Below are positions 24,226 to 32,061 of a DNA stretch of 64,000 nt, in pieces. The notes under the pieces were generated by a model. That model was not told where the DNA came from. It searched no databases and worked only from the letters and a program-made list of their open reading frames with translations. The stretch lies in NCBI RefSeq assembly GCF_003958635.1, contig NZ_RSEK01000004.1:238979-302978 (forward strand). The letters run 5' to 3'. Origin of the DNA: Altericroceibacterium xinjiangense (GTDB taxonomy: Bacteria; Pseudomonadota; Alphaproteobacteria; Sphingomonadales; Sphingomonadaceae). Numbering within the stretch: position 1 is the first letter of the stretch; every line of letters starts with the position of its first letter. The position numbers and the translations under genes were made by a program.

Positions 24226-25704
24226 TCAGGGCTTGACCTTGCTGGCGTTCAGCCGTTCGCGGCCGACCCAGGCGCCGTGGACCTGGCTGCGCAGCGCGAT
24301 CCCGGTCTTCACCTTGGCGATCGGGCCCTTGGCCGGGTTGTCCGCTTCCACGATCCACAATTCGGAGGAATAGTCGTGCGGCGCGGGGCTGTTGGGGATG
24401 TCGACCACGCTCAGCAGCCATCCGCCATGGCTGGAATCGGATGAGGGCACGTGTGCCGGCTCACTGATCCCGGCGCCCGGGGGCACGGCCATCATTTCGA
24501 CGCGGCCATTGCCCGGCTCGATCCGGACCAGCGCGTTGAAGTTGGCGCCGACCGGTCCGCCAAGCAGCGGCGGGCCCTTGGCTTCCGGGTTCATCGAAAG
24601 ATACCACGCGGCGCGGTAGGGGCGGCCCTGATCGGCATCCGGCAGGCGCGGCAAGTCTCCCGGAGGGCCGAGCGGACGCTCCTGGATTTCAGGATCGGCC
24701 TTGCTCATGTCGATCGTCCAGCGAGTCAGCGCTCCCTGGATTTCCTGCTGGGGCTTATCGATGCCGCCGGCCTCACGCATGAAGGCGAACGCGTTGGTCT
24801 CCGACAGGCACAAGTCGATATGGACCAGATCGCCATCGTCGTAGGCGTTGACTTCGTGGAACACGGAAACGCCGACCGGCCCCTTGATCCACTTCATCTC
24901 CTCCACCTTGCCATAGCGGGGCATGATGCCGACCCAGCTTTCCAGATCCTGCTGATGCGCCCAGTGCGCGCCGCCGGACTTCAGCCGGTCAAGATCGGCC
25001 GTGGTCGGGAAGATCGGGAAAATGGCGTATTTCTCGGTGATGACGAAGTCGTGGATGGTCGAGCAGTACGGCTGCTTGAACCACTGCTCGGACGTCAGGT
25101 TGCCGTCCTTGTCGGCGATGCCGTAGGCGATATCCAGGCTGCACAGCCCGCCCGCTTCATAGCCGAAGAAGAACAATTCGCCGGTCTGGGGATCCACGCG
25201 GGGATGGGCGGTGAAGGTTTCCGATTTCAGCGCGCCGTAATAGTCCCACTTGCCCACGGTTTCGAGCGTGTGAGGGTTGATTTCATACCCCCGGCCGTCC
25301 TCCTTGGTCATGAACAGGCGGCCGCCGTGCCAGACGGGGGTGGTGTTGGCGAGGGTGCGGTCCACGCCTTCAACCGAAGGATCATCGGTGAACGGGTTGC
25401 GATACCGGCCGAACAGCGCGCGCCGCGCGTCTTTTTCCGCCTTGTAGCGCTCCGTCTCGACATAGCGGATGTCGTAATCGACCGCGCCCTTTTCGAAGTT
25501 GAAGCGTGCGATCATCCCGTCCGCGTTCAGCGCGATGTCGTCTTCGAACATCGGCGCGTGCGCGTTGTCGGGAACGGCGCGGAAGAACGCGCCTTCGATC
25601 TCGGCCGGGATTTCGCCTTCCACCTCCAGATTGCGGACGGACAGCTCAAGCCGCCGCGGGGTGTTGGTGCCGATGAAGTGAATGCTGTTCGGAAACGCGC
25701 CCAT
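24226..25704 (-). CDS. lsd: lignostilbene alpha,beta-dioxygenase-like carotenoid oxygenase
   Basis: 492-aa non-haem iron dioxygenase of the carotenoid cleavage family, which splits the central double bond of hydroxylated stilbenes into two aldehydes. Iron-ligand histidines are His167 (TAHPRVD), His218 (TIHDFV), His283 (VFHEVNA) and His476 (QVHGAW), nearly the LsdA numbering I recall (167, 218, 282, 471). Phenol-contact residues Tyr101 (RYRNPF) and Lys134 (MTKEDG) are also kept, placing it with stilbene rather than carotenoid cleavers. Residue 59 is Leu where LsdA and NOV1 have Phe. Start ATG 25704. The promoter region shared with the MarR gene holds an operator-like palindrome. Confidence 0.9.
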   Translation of the reverse strand: MGAFPNSIHFIGTNTPRRLELSVRNLEVEGEIPAEIEGAFFRAVPDNAHAPMFEDDIALNADGMIARFNFEKGAVDYDIRYVETERYKAEKDARRALFGRYRNPFTDDPSVEGVDRTLANTTPVWHGGRLFMTKEDGRGYEINPHTLETVGKWDYYGALKSETFTAHPRVDPQTGELFFFGYEAGGLCSLDIAYGIADKDGNLTSEQWFKQPYCSTIHDFVITEKYAIFPIFPTTADLDRLKSGGAHWAHQQDLESWVGIMPRYGKVEEMKWIKGPVGVSVFHEVNAYDDGDLVHIDLCLSETNAFAFMREAGGIDKPQQEIQGALTRWTIDMSKADPEIQERPLGPPGDLPRLPDADQGRPYRAAWYLSMNPEAKGPPLLGGPVGANFNALVRIEPGNGRVEMMAVPPGAGISEPAHVPSSDSSHGGWLLSVVDIPNSPAPHDYSSELWIVEADNPAKGPIAKVKTGIALRSQVHGAWVGRERLNASKVKP

Positions 25705-25740
25705 GACGTGAATTCTCTCCCTTCGATTCTGAAATGACGG

Positions 25741-25752
25741 TAACACCTGTTA
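25741..25752. promoter_or_regulatory. TAAC-N4-GTTA operator, site 1 (lsd / MarR divergent promoter)
   Basis: TAACACCTGTTA: perfect 5-bp arms TAACA/TGTTA around CC. It lies 36 bases upstream of the stilbene-dioxygenase start and 60 bases before the chosen MarR start. The same TAAC-N4-GTTA pattern recurs in two other divergent promoters (29144, 33181). Confidence 0.65.
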
Positions 25753-25811
25753 GGATTGCGTCCAACCGGCTTGTGCTGGATAGACCGGCGAAACACGGCG
25801 AAGGGGGATGC

Positions 25812-26363
25812 GTGCAGGCAAGCGAAGGCATGATGATCGAAGCGGAGGACGACATGGCGGCGCCCGCGGCCTCGCCGGACGGCGACCGGGCACCGATGCT
25901 CCACCGGCTGCTGAAACTGACCAACCGACTGATGGCGCCTTTTTCCATCCATCTGGAAAAGCAGTACCGGATCACCCTCAACGAATTTCGCCTGCTGATG
26001 ACGATCGGGCATCTCGGCACGTCCGCCAGCCACGAACTGGCCGAACGCACCGGGGTCAACGTGATGAGCGTCAGCCGGGCAGTCTCCGCGCTGGAGAAGC
26101 ACGGCCGGATCAGCATAGAGCGCGATCCCGACAATCGCCGCCGCAAGCGTCTGACGCTGACGGACGAAGGGCGGCGCTTGTACGAAATCATGCGCCCGCG
26201 GACGGAGAAGGTGTCCGATTACTTGTTCGCGGGGCTTTCGGCGGAGGACCTTGCCGCGCTTGACCGGATTCTTCACACGATGACCGCCCGGCTGGAAGCC
26301 AAGGACCAACAGGGCCGCTCCCTCTTCCTTGAGGAGACGCGGCCGGAGGACGGAGACGAATGA
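25812..26363 (+). CDS. MarR-family transcriptional regulator
   Basis: 183-aa winged-helix regulator. The DNA-binding part is SASHELAERTGVNVMSVSRAVSALEKHGRI with the wing ERDPDNRRRKRLTLTDEG (about 70-125). Start GTG 25812 is chosen because AAGGGGG lies just upstream and because the earlier ATG (25734) would place the operator inside the coding sequence. MarR proteins usually repress and are released by phenolic ligands. Divergent from lsd and overlapping the next NTF2-like gene by 4 bases (ATGA), it is the only regulator in the catabolic block and the natural candidate for binding the TAAC-N4-GTTA sites. Confidence 0.88.
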   Translation: MQASEGMMIEAEDDMAAPAASPDGDRAPMLHRLLKLTNRLMAPFSIHLEKQYRITLNEFRLLMTIGHLGTSASHELAERTGVNVMSVSRAVSALEKHGRISIERDPDNRRRKRLTLTDEGRRLYEIMRPRTEKVSDYLFAGLSAEDLAALDRILHTMTARLEAKDQQGRSLFLEETRPEDGDE

Positions 26364-26797
26364 CGATGGACATCACCCAGCGGCTGGAAATCGAGGCGCA
26401 ATGCACCCGCCTGATCAACCACTACGCCAACCTCAACGATGCGCAGGACTGGGATGCGGTCGCGGAGCTTTATACCGAGGATGCGCGCTTCGGACGGCCG
26501 AGCAAGCCGGGGGACCTGGTGACCGGGCGCGAGGCGATCCTCGCCAGCTTCAAGGCGCGGCCACCGCGGGCGCAGCGCCACGTCATCGCGAACGTCGTGG
26601 TCGATGTGGAGGACGCGGACAGCGCCCGTGCCTTCAGCGTGATCCTGCTGTTTCAGGGCGAAGCGGCGGCCGAAGGCGAACTTCCGGCGATGAGCGCGAA
26701 TTCGCCGCTCGTCGGCACCTTCCGGGACAGGATCGTCCGGACGAACGAAGGCTGGCAATTCGCCGAGCGGATCGGCGGGCTCGACTTTCGCCCCTGA
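26360..26797 (+). CDS. SnoaL/NTF2-fold protein cotranscribed with MarR
   Basis: 145-aa NTF2-like domain protein: EIEAQCTRLINHYANLNDAQDWDAVAELYTEDARF helix region, TGREAILASFKARP, RHVIANVVVDVEDAD and the final WQFAERIGGLDF. This is the SnoaL_4 pattern (aromatic-ring hydroxylating small-subunit-like fold without an iron subunit). Translationally coupled to the MarR gene through ATGA. It may be a lyase or isomerase of the pathway controlled by that regulator, or supply its ligand; neither is shown by the sequence. Confidence 0.75.
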   Translation: MTMDITQRLEIEAQCTRLINHYANLNDAQDWDAVAELYTEDARFGRPSKPGDLVTGREAILASFKARPPRAQRHVIANVVVDVEDADSARAFSVILLFQGEAAAEGELPAMSANSPLVGTFRDRIVRTNEGWQFAERIGGLDFRP

Positions 26798-26849
26798 ACA
26801 CGCCCGCCTGAACTCGCAAGCCCGAGTTGGCAGGCCTGAAATCAGCGCG

Positions 26850-28100
26850 TCACGCGGGAACGGCGGCTGCACCGCCGTCCCGCGCCCGCATCGCCAGCGG
26901 CACCAGCAAGGCCAGCCCGCCGCAGATCGTGACCGGGATCACCAGCGTCAGGAAATACCCGCTCGCGGAAATGCCTGCGTCGATCAGCGCCGCGCCGACC
27001 AGCGGGGCAGCAATCGCACCGATCCGCGATATCGCCACGGCGGCGCCGATCGCGGTGGACAGCACGTGCGACGGGAACAGCTTGGGGCTGAGCGCCATCA
27101 GCGCGCCGTGAATCCCCGTCACCCCGCCGCCGGCCACCAGCAGCAGCAGGCTCCAGCCCAGCGGATCGGCCGGAGTGGCCCAGATCGCCAGAAAGGCGAG
27201 GGCGATCACCGCGTAGCCGATTGCCAGCGTCGGCCCGGGCTTCCACTTGTCGATCAGGAACGCGAGTCCGATGCTGACCGGCAGGCCCATGCCCTGCATC
27301 AGGCCCTGGATGCGGGACGGCAGGCTGTCCCCGAACACTTCGGCCGGAAGCACGATCGGGGTCCAGCGGACCAGCATGTACAGCGCCACGGCGTTGATCA
27401 TGTAGGCGCACGTGAACACGGCCAGCGGGAAGGCGAGGGGCGGACGCAGCAACTCGGCGAAGGGCGTCCGCGCGCCCGCTCGCCGTTCCCTGGTTGCGCC
27501 TCTGCCTCCCGGCAGGATCGCCAGCAGGCCCAGGCCCAGCAGCAGGGCAAGCACGGCAGGAACCCAGAACAAGCCGCGCCATCCGGCCCAGCCGACCAGT
27601 TCCGGCGCGGTGAACCCGGCCAACATCGCCCCAATCGCGATCCCGGCGGACACTACGGCCATGATCGTCGAGCGCCGCCCTTCCGGCGCGACTTCTGCGG
27701 ACAAGGCGGAAACGTTGGCAAGGCATGCGCCCAGCGCGATGCCGGTCAGCAGGCGCCAGATGGCGAACCCGGCGATGCTGCCCGAAAGTGCGGTCGCGCT
27801 GGTTGTCGCGGCGATGGCGAAGCACCCCGCCACGATCAGCGGCTTGCGGCCCAGCCGGTCCCCCAGCGGCGCGATCAGCAAAGCGCCGATACCAAGCCCG
27901 AGCAAGTCAGCCGACTGGACGATGGAAAACGCGGTCGGCTCCACTCCCATTTCGGGGGCGAGCCAGCGGATCGCCAGCGCCATGGCGTTGAGATCGTATC
28001 CGTCGATCACCATCACCCCTGCCAGCAGGAGCAGCGCGGCCATCCGGCGTCCCGGCGTCATGGTCGGGGCACTCGGCGCACCCGTGGCAGTCGCGTCCAT
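26850..28100 (-). CDS. MFS aromatic acid:H+ symporter-like transporter
   Basis: 416-aa carrier of the AAHS type (PcaK/BenK/VanK relatives). The first helix ends VMVIDGYDLNAMAL, with the DGxD motif typical of aromatic acid symporters, and the loop 2-3 signature is PLGDRLGRKPLIV. Start ATG 28100. It is convergent with the MarR/NTF2 pair and downstream of the double-NTF2 gene on the same strand. Uptake of a benzoate- or cinnamate-like acid is the likely role. Two REP-like hairpins occupy the 105 bases before it. Confidence 0.87.
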   Translation of the reverse strand: MDATATGAPSAPTMTPGRRMAALLLLAGVMVIDGYDLNAMALAIRWLAPEMGVEPTAFSIVQSADLLGLGIGALLIAPLGDRLGRKPLIVAGCFAIAATTSATALSGSIAGFAIWRLLTGIALGACLANVSALSAEVAPEGRRSTIMAVVSAGIAIGAMLAGFTAPELVGWAGWRGLFWVPAVLALLLGLGLLAILPGGRGATRERRAGARTPFAELLRPPLAFPLAVFTCAYMINAVALYMLVRWTPIVLPAEVFGDSLPSRIQGLMQGMGLPVSIGLAFLIDKWKPGPTLAIGYAVIALAFLAIWATPADPLGWSLLLLVAGGGVTGIHGALMALSPKLFPSHVLSTAIGAAVAISRIGAIAAPLVGAALIDAGISASGYFLTLVIPVTICGGLALLVPLAMRARDGGAAAVPA

Positions 28101-28102
28101 AA

Positions 28103-28127
28103 CTCCCCTCCCGCTTGCAGGAAGGGG
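28103..28127. repeat. REP-like hairpin (copy 3)
   Basis: Imperfect inverted repeat CTCCCCTCCCGC / GGAAGGGG around TTGCA, directly upstream of the AAHS transporter start. Confidence 0.5.
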
Positions 28128-28177
28128 CTCGCATGGCCTCTCCCCTCTGTTCTGCACCCGCTTTTGCCCACCCCTGA

Positions 28178-28199
28178 CCTCACCCGCAAGCGCGAGGGG
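28178..28199. repeat. REP-like hairpin (copy 4)
   Basis: CCTCACCCGC-AA-GCGCGAGGGG, close in sequence to copy 1 (CCCGCAAGCG core). It follows the stop codon side of the double-NTF2 gene and is separated from copy 3 by 50 bases. Confidence 0.55.
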
Positions 28200-28205
28200 A
28201 AAAGA

Positions 28206-29066
28206 TCAGCCTTCTCGCCCGTCCCACGGGCTGGGCATGTGGTACGGCACGGTGATGAAATCCGCCTCGATCTGCTCGATCGCCCCGGCGCGGATCTTGA
28301 AGGCCTCGGTCAGGTAATAGGTGTGCGGCCGGCGGATCGGGCTGGAGACCTTGGTCCCGTCGGTCAATTCGTAATCGCCGATCTTCCCGCAGTGGTCGAT
28401 GAAGCCGTGGGCCAGCACGATCCCGCGCTCCAGATCGACCAGCGGAAACCGCCGCCCGCGCAGCCGGTCGTCGTAGAGGTAATTGCCGAGCCGGAATTGC
28501 TCCTCGCACCCCAGCCGCGCCACCGGGACCACGAAATCGGGGTTGTTGGTGGTCTGCAGCCCGTTCTCCACCCGGTTGCAATCGGGATGGAAGCGCGTGT
28601 GAATGGTCCCGTCGTTCTGTTCGATGGTTTCGAAATAGCCGTCGGCCAGCGCCAGCAGTTCCTCACGTGTGGAGCGTTCCTCCGGCGGGACCATGGCTTC
28701 CATTACGGGCTTGGGCTCAAAGGTCTGGGGAGAGAACGTCAGCCCTTCATCGGCGTTGCGGGCGATGATCCCTTCGGCTTCGGTCACGCGGCCGTCCTTC
28801 AGGCCCAGCCGGAACGCGGCGGGAGAGACGGCGTTCGTTTCCTCCACGCAGGTGAACAGCGCCACCTGGTCCGTGTCCTCGTCGGCGAAGCGCAAGTCAT
28901 AGGGGCCGAGCGCGGTGATCGTGTTCCACAGCCCGTCCCCGGGGATCAGCGCCACGTTGTTCTCCGTGTAGAACACGTCGTTCGCCCACGGCACCTGCGC
29001 GGGATCGCGCGCCCGCAAGCCAGCGATGAACGTGTCGAGCGCGGCGTAAAGTTCCTTCCGGACCAT
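28206..29066 (-). CDS. protein with two NTF2-like halves, function unknown
   Basis: 286-aa soluble protein without signal peptide. Both halves look NTF2-like: residues about 1-105 (LYAALDTFIAGLRARDPAQVPWANDVFYTENN...) and about 130-286 (LLALADGYFETIEQNDGTIHTRFHPDCNRVENGLQTT..., ending FKIRAGAIEQIEADFITVPY). The second half has Asn/His/Asp-rich loops suggestive of an active site (RFHPDCNRVENG, GFIDHCGKIGDY). It resembles the DUF8021 layout. Start ATG 29066 has GGGGGAA ahead of it. It is divergent from an SDR gene across a promoter with operator site 2. I infer a catabolic role, reaction unknown. Confidence 0.65.
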   Translation of the reverse strand: MVRKELYAALDTFIAGLRARDPAQVPWANDVFYTENNVALIPGDGLWNTITALGPYDLRFADEDTDQVALFTCVEETNAVSPAAFRLGLKDGRVTEAEGIIARNADEGLTFSPQTFEPKPVMEAMVPPEERSTREELLALADGYFETIEQNDGTIHTRFHPDCNRVENGLQTTNNPDFVVPVARLGCEEQFRLGNYLYDDRLRGRRFPLVDLERGIVLAHGFIDHCGKIGDYELTDGTKVSSPIRRPHTYYLTEAFKIRAGAIEQIEADFITVPYHMPSPWDGREG

Positions 29067-29143
29067 ATCTTCCCCCTTTTTCATGCGGTCATAGCGGCTC
29101 GTTTCCGGCGCCGCTTGACCTTGCCCCGGTGCTAGACCAAAAG

Positions 29144-29155
29144 TAACGACCGTTA
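29144..29155. promoter_or_regulatory. TAAC-N4-GTTA operator, site 2
   Basis: TAACGACCGTTA in the divergent region between the double-NTF2 gene (start 29066, 77 bases away) and the SDR gene (start 29182, 26 bases away). Same pattern as 25741 and 33181. Confidence 0.6.
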
Positions 29156-29181
29156 AAGTCATGACAACGCGGGAGAGTGGG

Positions 29182-29937
29182 ATGGATCCGGCAGGCAAGC
29201 AAGCCGTCGTCACCGGCGGCAACTCGGGCCTTGGGCAAGCGACCGTGGAAGCGCTGGTCGCTGTCGGGGCGAACGTCGTCTCGCTCGATCGTTCGGGCAC
29301 GGCGCCCAAGGGCGCGCGGCACATCGTTTGCGACGTGACGGACGAATCGTCGGTCAAGGCCGCGGTCGATCAGATCGAAGGCGGCATCCACATCCTGGTG
29401 AACAGCGCCGGGATCGGCGGGATGGGGCCGATTGCCAGCGCCGAAGGGCCGGGCGATCTCGCCGCCTTCCGCCAGGTGATCGACGTCAACCTGACCGGCG
29501 CCGTCACCGTCGCGGCCCATGTCGCGCACCGGATGATCGGCAACGCGCCTTCCGGAGAGGACGAGGAGCGCGGGGTGATCGTCAACGCCTGCTCCATCGC
29601 CAGCTATGAAGGGCAGGAAGGCATGAGCGCCTACACTGCGTCCAAGGCGGCGCTCGCGGCCCTGACGCTGGTCTGGGCACGCGACTTGTCGCGTCACGGC
29701 ATCCGCGTGATGGGCGTTGCCCCGGGCTTCATGACCACTCCGCTGGTGTCCGGCTTGCCGGACGATTTCGTGGCCGAATTGCTGAAGGGCGCGGAGTTCC
29801 CTAAGCGCGCCGGACGCGCCCGTGAGTTCGCCGACGTCGTTCAGTTCATCGTCAGCACGCCTCTTCTAAACGGTGAAGTAATCCGGCTAGATGCGGCAAC
29901 ACGACCGCCTGCCCGAACCTTGTGGTCGGCCGGCTGA
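29182..29937 (+). CDS. short-chain dehydrogenase/reductase
   Basis: 251-aa classical SDR: TGGNSGLGQAT (about 11-21), NSAG (about 76), catalytic Ser in ACSIAS, and YTASK for Tyr/Lys. SGIGGMGPIAS and VIVNACSIASYEGQEGM resemble type-2 3-hydroxyacyl-CoA dehydrogenases (HSD17B10-like), so the substrate might be a side-chain hydroxyl or a CoA-ester. Start ATG 29182 follows GGGAGAG; the earlier ATG 29161 lacks a site and sits only 5 bases from the operator. It is the first gene of the operon SDR - flavoprotein - cytochrome - Tat protein. Confidence 0.83.
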   Translation: MDPAGKQAVVTGGNSGLGQATVEALVAVGANVVSLDRSGTAPKGARHIVCDVTDESSVKAAVDQIEGGIHILVNSAGIGGMGPIASAEGPGDLAAFRQVIDVNLTGAVTVAAHVAHRMIGNAPSGEDEERGVIVNACSIASYEGQEGMSAYTASKAALAALTLVWARDLSRHGIRVMGVAPGFMTTPLVSGLPDDFVAELLKGAEFPKRAGRAREFADVVQFIVSTPLLNGEVIRLDAATRPPARTLWSAG

Positions 29938-29947
29938 GAGAGGATTT

Positions 29948-31510
29948 ATGGCAGACATACCCCTTCCCCCGGGCTTCACCGTCCAGAAGCTGGCCGAAGT
30001 CCAGCGCGCGTTCGAAAGCGCGCTTGGCGCCGATCAGGTGTTCTTCACACCGCTCGACCGCGCCAGCTACAACGACAAGTTCTGGGTCGATCCCGTGGGG
30101 CACAATCCCTCCGGCGCGATCGCTCCCGAAAGCGTGGAGCAAGTCCAGGCCGCGATAAAGATCGCCAACCAGTACAAGATCCCGCTTTGGCCGATCAGCC
30201 GGGGCAAGAACCTTGGCTACGGCGGCAGCGCCCCGGTCCTGTCCGGCACCGTGGTGATGGACTTGTCGCGGATGAAGAAGATCGAGTTCGACCCGGAGAC
30301 CGGCACCGCGGTGGTTGAGCCGGGGGTCAGCTTCTACGACCTCTATGACTATCTCAAGGCCAACAACCTCCCGTACTGGATCTCCACCCCCGGCAACAGC
30401 TGGGGCTCGGTGATGGGCAACGCGCTCGATCGCGGGGTCGGCTACACGCCTTACGGGGAGCACACGAAGCGGATCAACGGGCTGGAAGTCGTCCTGCCGA
30501 CGGGCGAGCTGGTCCGCACCGGCATGGGCGCGTTCACCGGCGCGCCGACCTGGCAGGCCTACCCCTTCGGCTTCGGGCCCGGGTGGGACCAGATGTTCGT
30601 CCAGTCGAACTTCGGCGTCGTCACCAAGATGGGCATGTGGCTGATGCCGGAGCCGGAATCGCTGATGGGCATGGACGTGGAGTTCGACCGTCCGGAAGAC
30701 CTCAAGGCGATGATCGACACCATCGGCCCGCTGCGCCGCGAAGGCGTGCTGCAGCAGAGCCCGTCGATCGGCAACTGGCTGCGCGCCGCCGCCGTGCTGA
30801 CCACGCGCGATGAATGGACCGACAAGCCCGGCGCGCTGGGCGAGGACGTGATCGACGCGATCCGCAAGCGCTTCAACATCGGCTGGTGGGGCGTGTCCCT
30901 GCGGCTTTACGGGCGGGAATCGGTCAACAAGGCGTCCTATCGCATTCTTGAAGACGCGATGAAGTCGATCAACCCGATGCTGATCAAGCCGACCAGCTGG
31001 GTGCGCGGCGAACCGATCGAGCACACCGGCTGGACCGGAACCCCGATCACCTTCCCGATGCAGAACGTCAACTGGTACGGCGGGCGGGGCGGCCATGTCG
31101 GCTTCTCCCCGATCCTGAAGCAGGATGGCGACGCCGCGCTGGCCCAGTTCAAGCGGACCTACGCCCGCTATCAGGAATGGGGCATGGACTACCAGGGCAG
31201 CTTCGCCTTCGGGGAACGGCACCTGACCAACGTCAACGCGATGATCTTCAATCATGACGATCCGGAGATGATGGCCAAGGTCGATCCGTTCTTCCGCCAG
31301 CTGGTCGCCGACGCCAAGGAGCACGGGTACGGCGAATACCGCACCCACCTCGATTACATGGACCTTGTCGCGGCTACGTATGATTTCAACAACCACGCGC
31401 TCTGGCGGCTGAACCAGACAGTCAAGGACGCGCTCGATCCCAACGGCATTCTCGCCCCGGGCAAGAGCGGCATATGGCCCAGCGGAATGGGACCGAGGAC
31501 GGACGCATGA
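29948..31510 (+). CDS. VAO/4-cresol dehydrogenase-family flavoprotein
   Basis: 520-aa FAD enzyme that oxidises para-substituted phenols through a quinone methide. FAD domain: PISRGKNLGYGGSAP and TPGNSWGSVMGNALDRGVGY. From memory of vanillyl-alcohol oxidase, Tyr91 (GYGGSAP), Tyr464 and Arg465 (GEYRTHL) match its catalytic Tyr108, Tyr503 and Arg504, and His383 (RGGHVGFSP) matches the FAD-linking His422. Start ATG 29948 has GAGAGAGG ahead, 10 bases after the SDR stop. The next gene is a cytochrome c, so electrons probably go to cytochrome as in 4-cresol dehydrogenase or eugenol hydroxylase rather than to oxygen. Likely substrates: 4-alkylguaiacols or 4-hydroxybenzyl alcohols. Confidence 0.88.
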   Translation: MADIPLPPGFTVQKLAEVQRAFESALGADQVFFTPLDRASYNDKFWVDPVGHNPSGAIAPESVEQVQAAIKIANQYKIPLWPISRGKNLGYGGSAPVLSGTVVMDLSRMKKIEFDPETGTAVVEPGVSFYDLYDYLKANNLPYWISTPGNSWGSVMGNALDRGVGYTPYGEHTKRINGLEVVLPTGELVRTGMGAFTGAPTWQAYPFGFGPGWDQMFVQSNFGVVTKMGMWLMPEPESLMGMDVEFDRPEDLKAMIDTIGPLRREGVLQQSPSIGNWLRAAAVLTTRDEWTDKPGALGEDVIDAIRKRFNIGWWGVSLRLYGRESVNKASYRILEDAMKSINPMLIKPTSWVRGEPIEHTGWTGTPITFPMQNVNWYGGRGGHVGFSPILKQDGDAALAQFKRTYARYQEWGMDYQGSFAFGERHLTNVNAMIFNHDDPEMMAKVDPFFRQLVADAKEHGYGEYRTHLDYMDLVAATYDFNNHALWRLNQTVKDALDPNGILAPGKSGIWPSGMGPRTDA

Positions 31511-32061
31511 CCATGAAGAATCTTCTGCCGCTCGTCGCGCTGGGCGCGCTTGCCGGATGCGCGCAAGCTGCGGGCGGCGATCTCGGGGAAGGGCAACCCG
31601 TGCCCGTCACGGCCGGATCGTCCGCTGCCGGATCGACCGCTGCCGCAACGGCCAACACTCCCGCGCATCCCGCTGCCCCTCCGGTGGCCATGCCGCCGCA
31701 GGGCGGAATGCCGCCGGGCGGTCCGATCGGGCAGCAGGCGCAAGGCGGACCGCCGCCGATGCCCGCACCCGTCACCGCCTCCGCCCGGATCAACGCGACC
31801 GGGGGCGAAAAGCTGTATCTCGAATACTGCGGCATGTGCCACACCGCGAACGGGATGGGCTTCGGCTTGCTCGGCCGCCGGCTGGATGAGCCCGATCTCG
31901 AAAAGCGCACCGATCTGGTCGATGCGTACATCACCCTCGCGGTCCGTCGCGGGATCGGCAACATGCCGCCCGTGCCGCGCGGGGAAGTCAGCGACGCGCA
32001 ACTCGCCGAAATCACCGAGTACCTGCTGCGCAACAACCCCGACGCGGGAGGCGCGAAGTGA
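31507..32061 (+). CDS. cytochrome c lipoprotein, electron acceptor of the flavoprotein
   Basis: 184 aa. Lipobox-like LAGC (15-18) gives a probable lipid anchor; a Pro/Ala/Gly-rich linker follows (about 30-90); then one class I cytochrome c domain with haem site Cys108-x-x-Cys111-His112 and probable sixth ligand Met153 in GNMPPVPRGE. Starts at ATG 31507, overlapping the flavoprotein stop (ATGA), so translation is coupled. This arrangement matches flavocytochromes of the 4-cresol dehydrogenase type, where the cytochrome is the second subunit. The long linker and lipid anchor suggest attachment to the membrane and hand-over to the respiratory chain (inference). Confidence 0.87.
   Translation: MTMKNLLPLVALGALAGCAQAAGGDLGEGQPVPVTAGSSAAGSTAAATANTPAHPAAPPVAMPPQGGMPPGGPIGQQAQGGPPPMPAPVTASARINATGGEKLYLEYCGMCHTANGMGFGLLGRRLDEPDLEKRTDLVDAYITLAVRRGIGNMPPVPRGEVSDAQLAEITEYLLRNNPDAGGAK

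Noticed and set aside
25734..25811. Earlier ATG start for the MarR gene
   Set aside because: It would place the 12-bp palindromic operator inside the coding region and lacks a ribosome-binding site; GTG 25812 has AAGGGGG.
27066..29135. Plus-strand open frame of 689 codons opposite the AAHS transporter and double-NTF2 genes
   Set aside because: Gln/Arg/His-rich nonsense composition crossing two real genes and an intergenic hairpin region.
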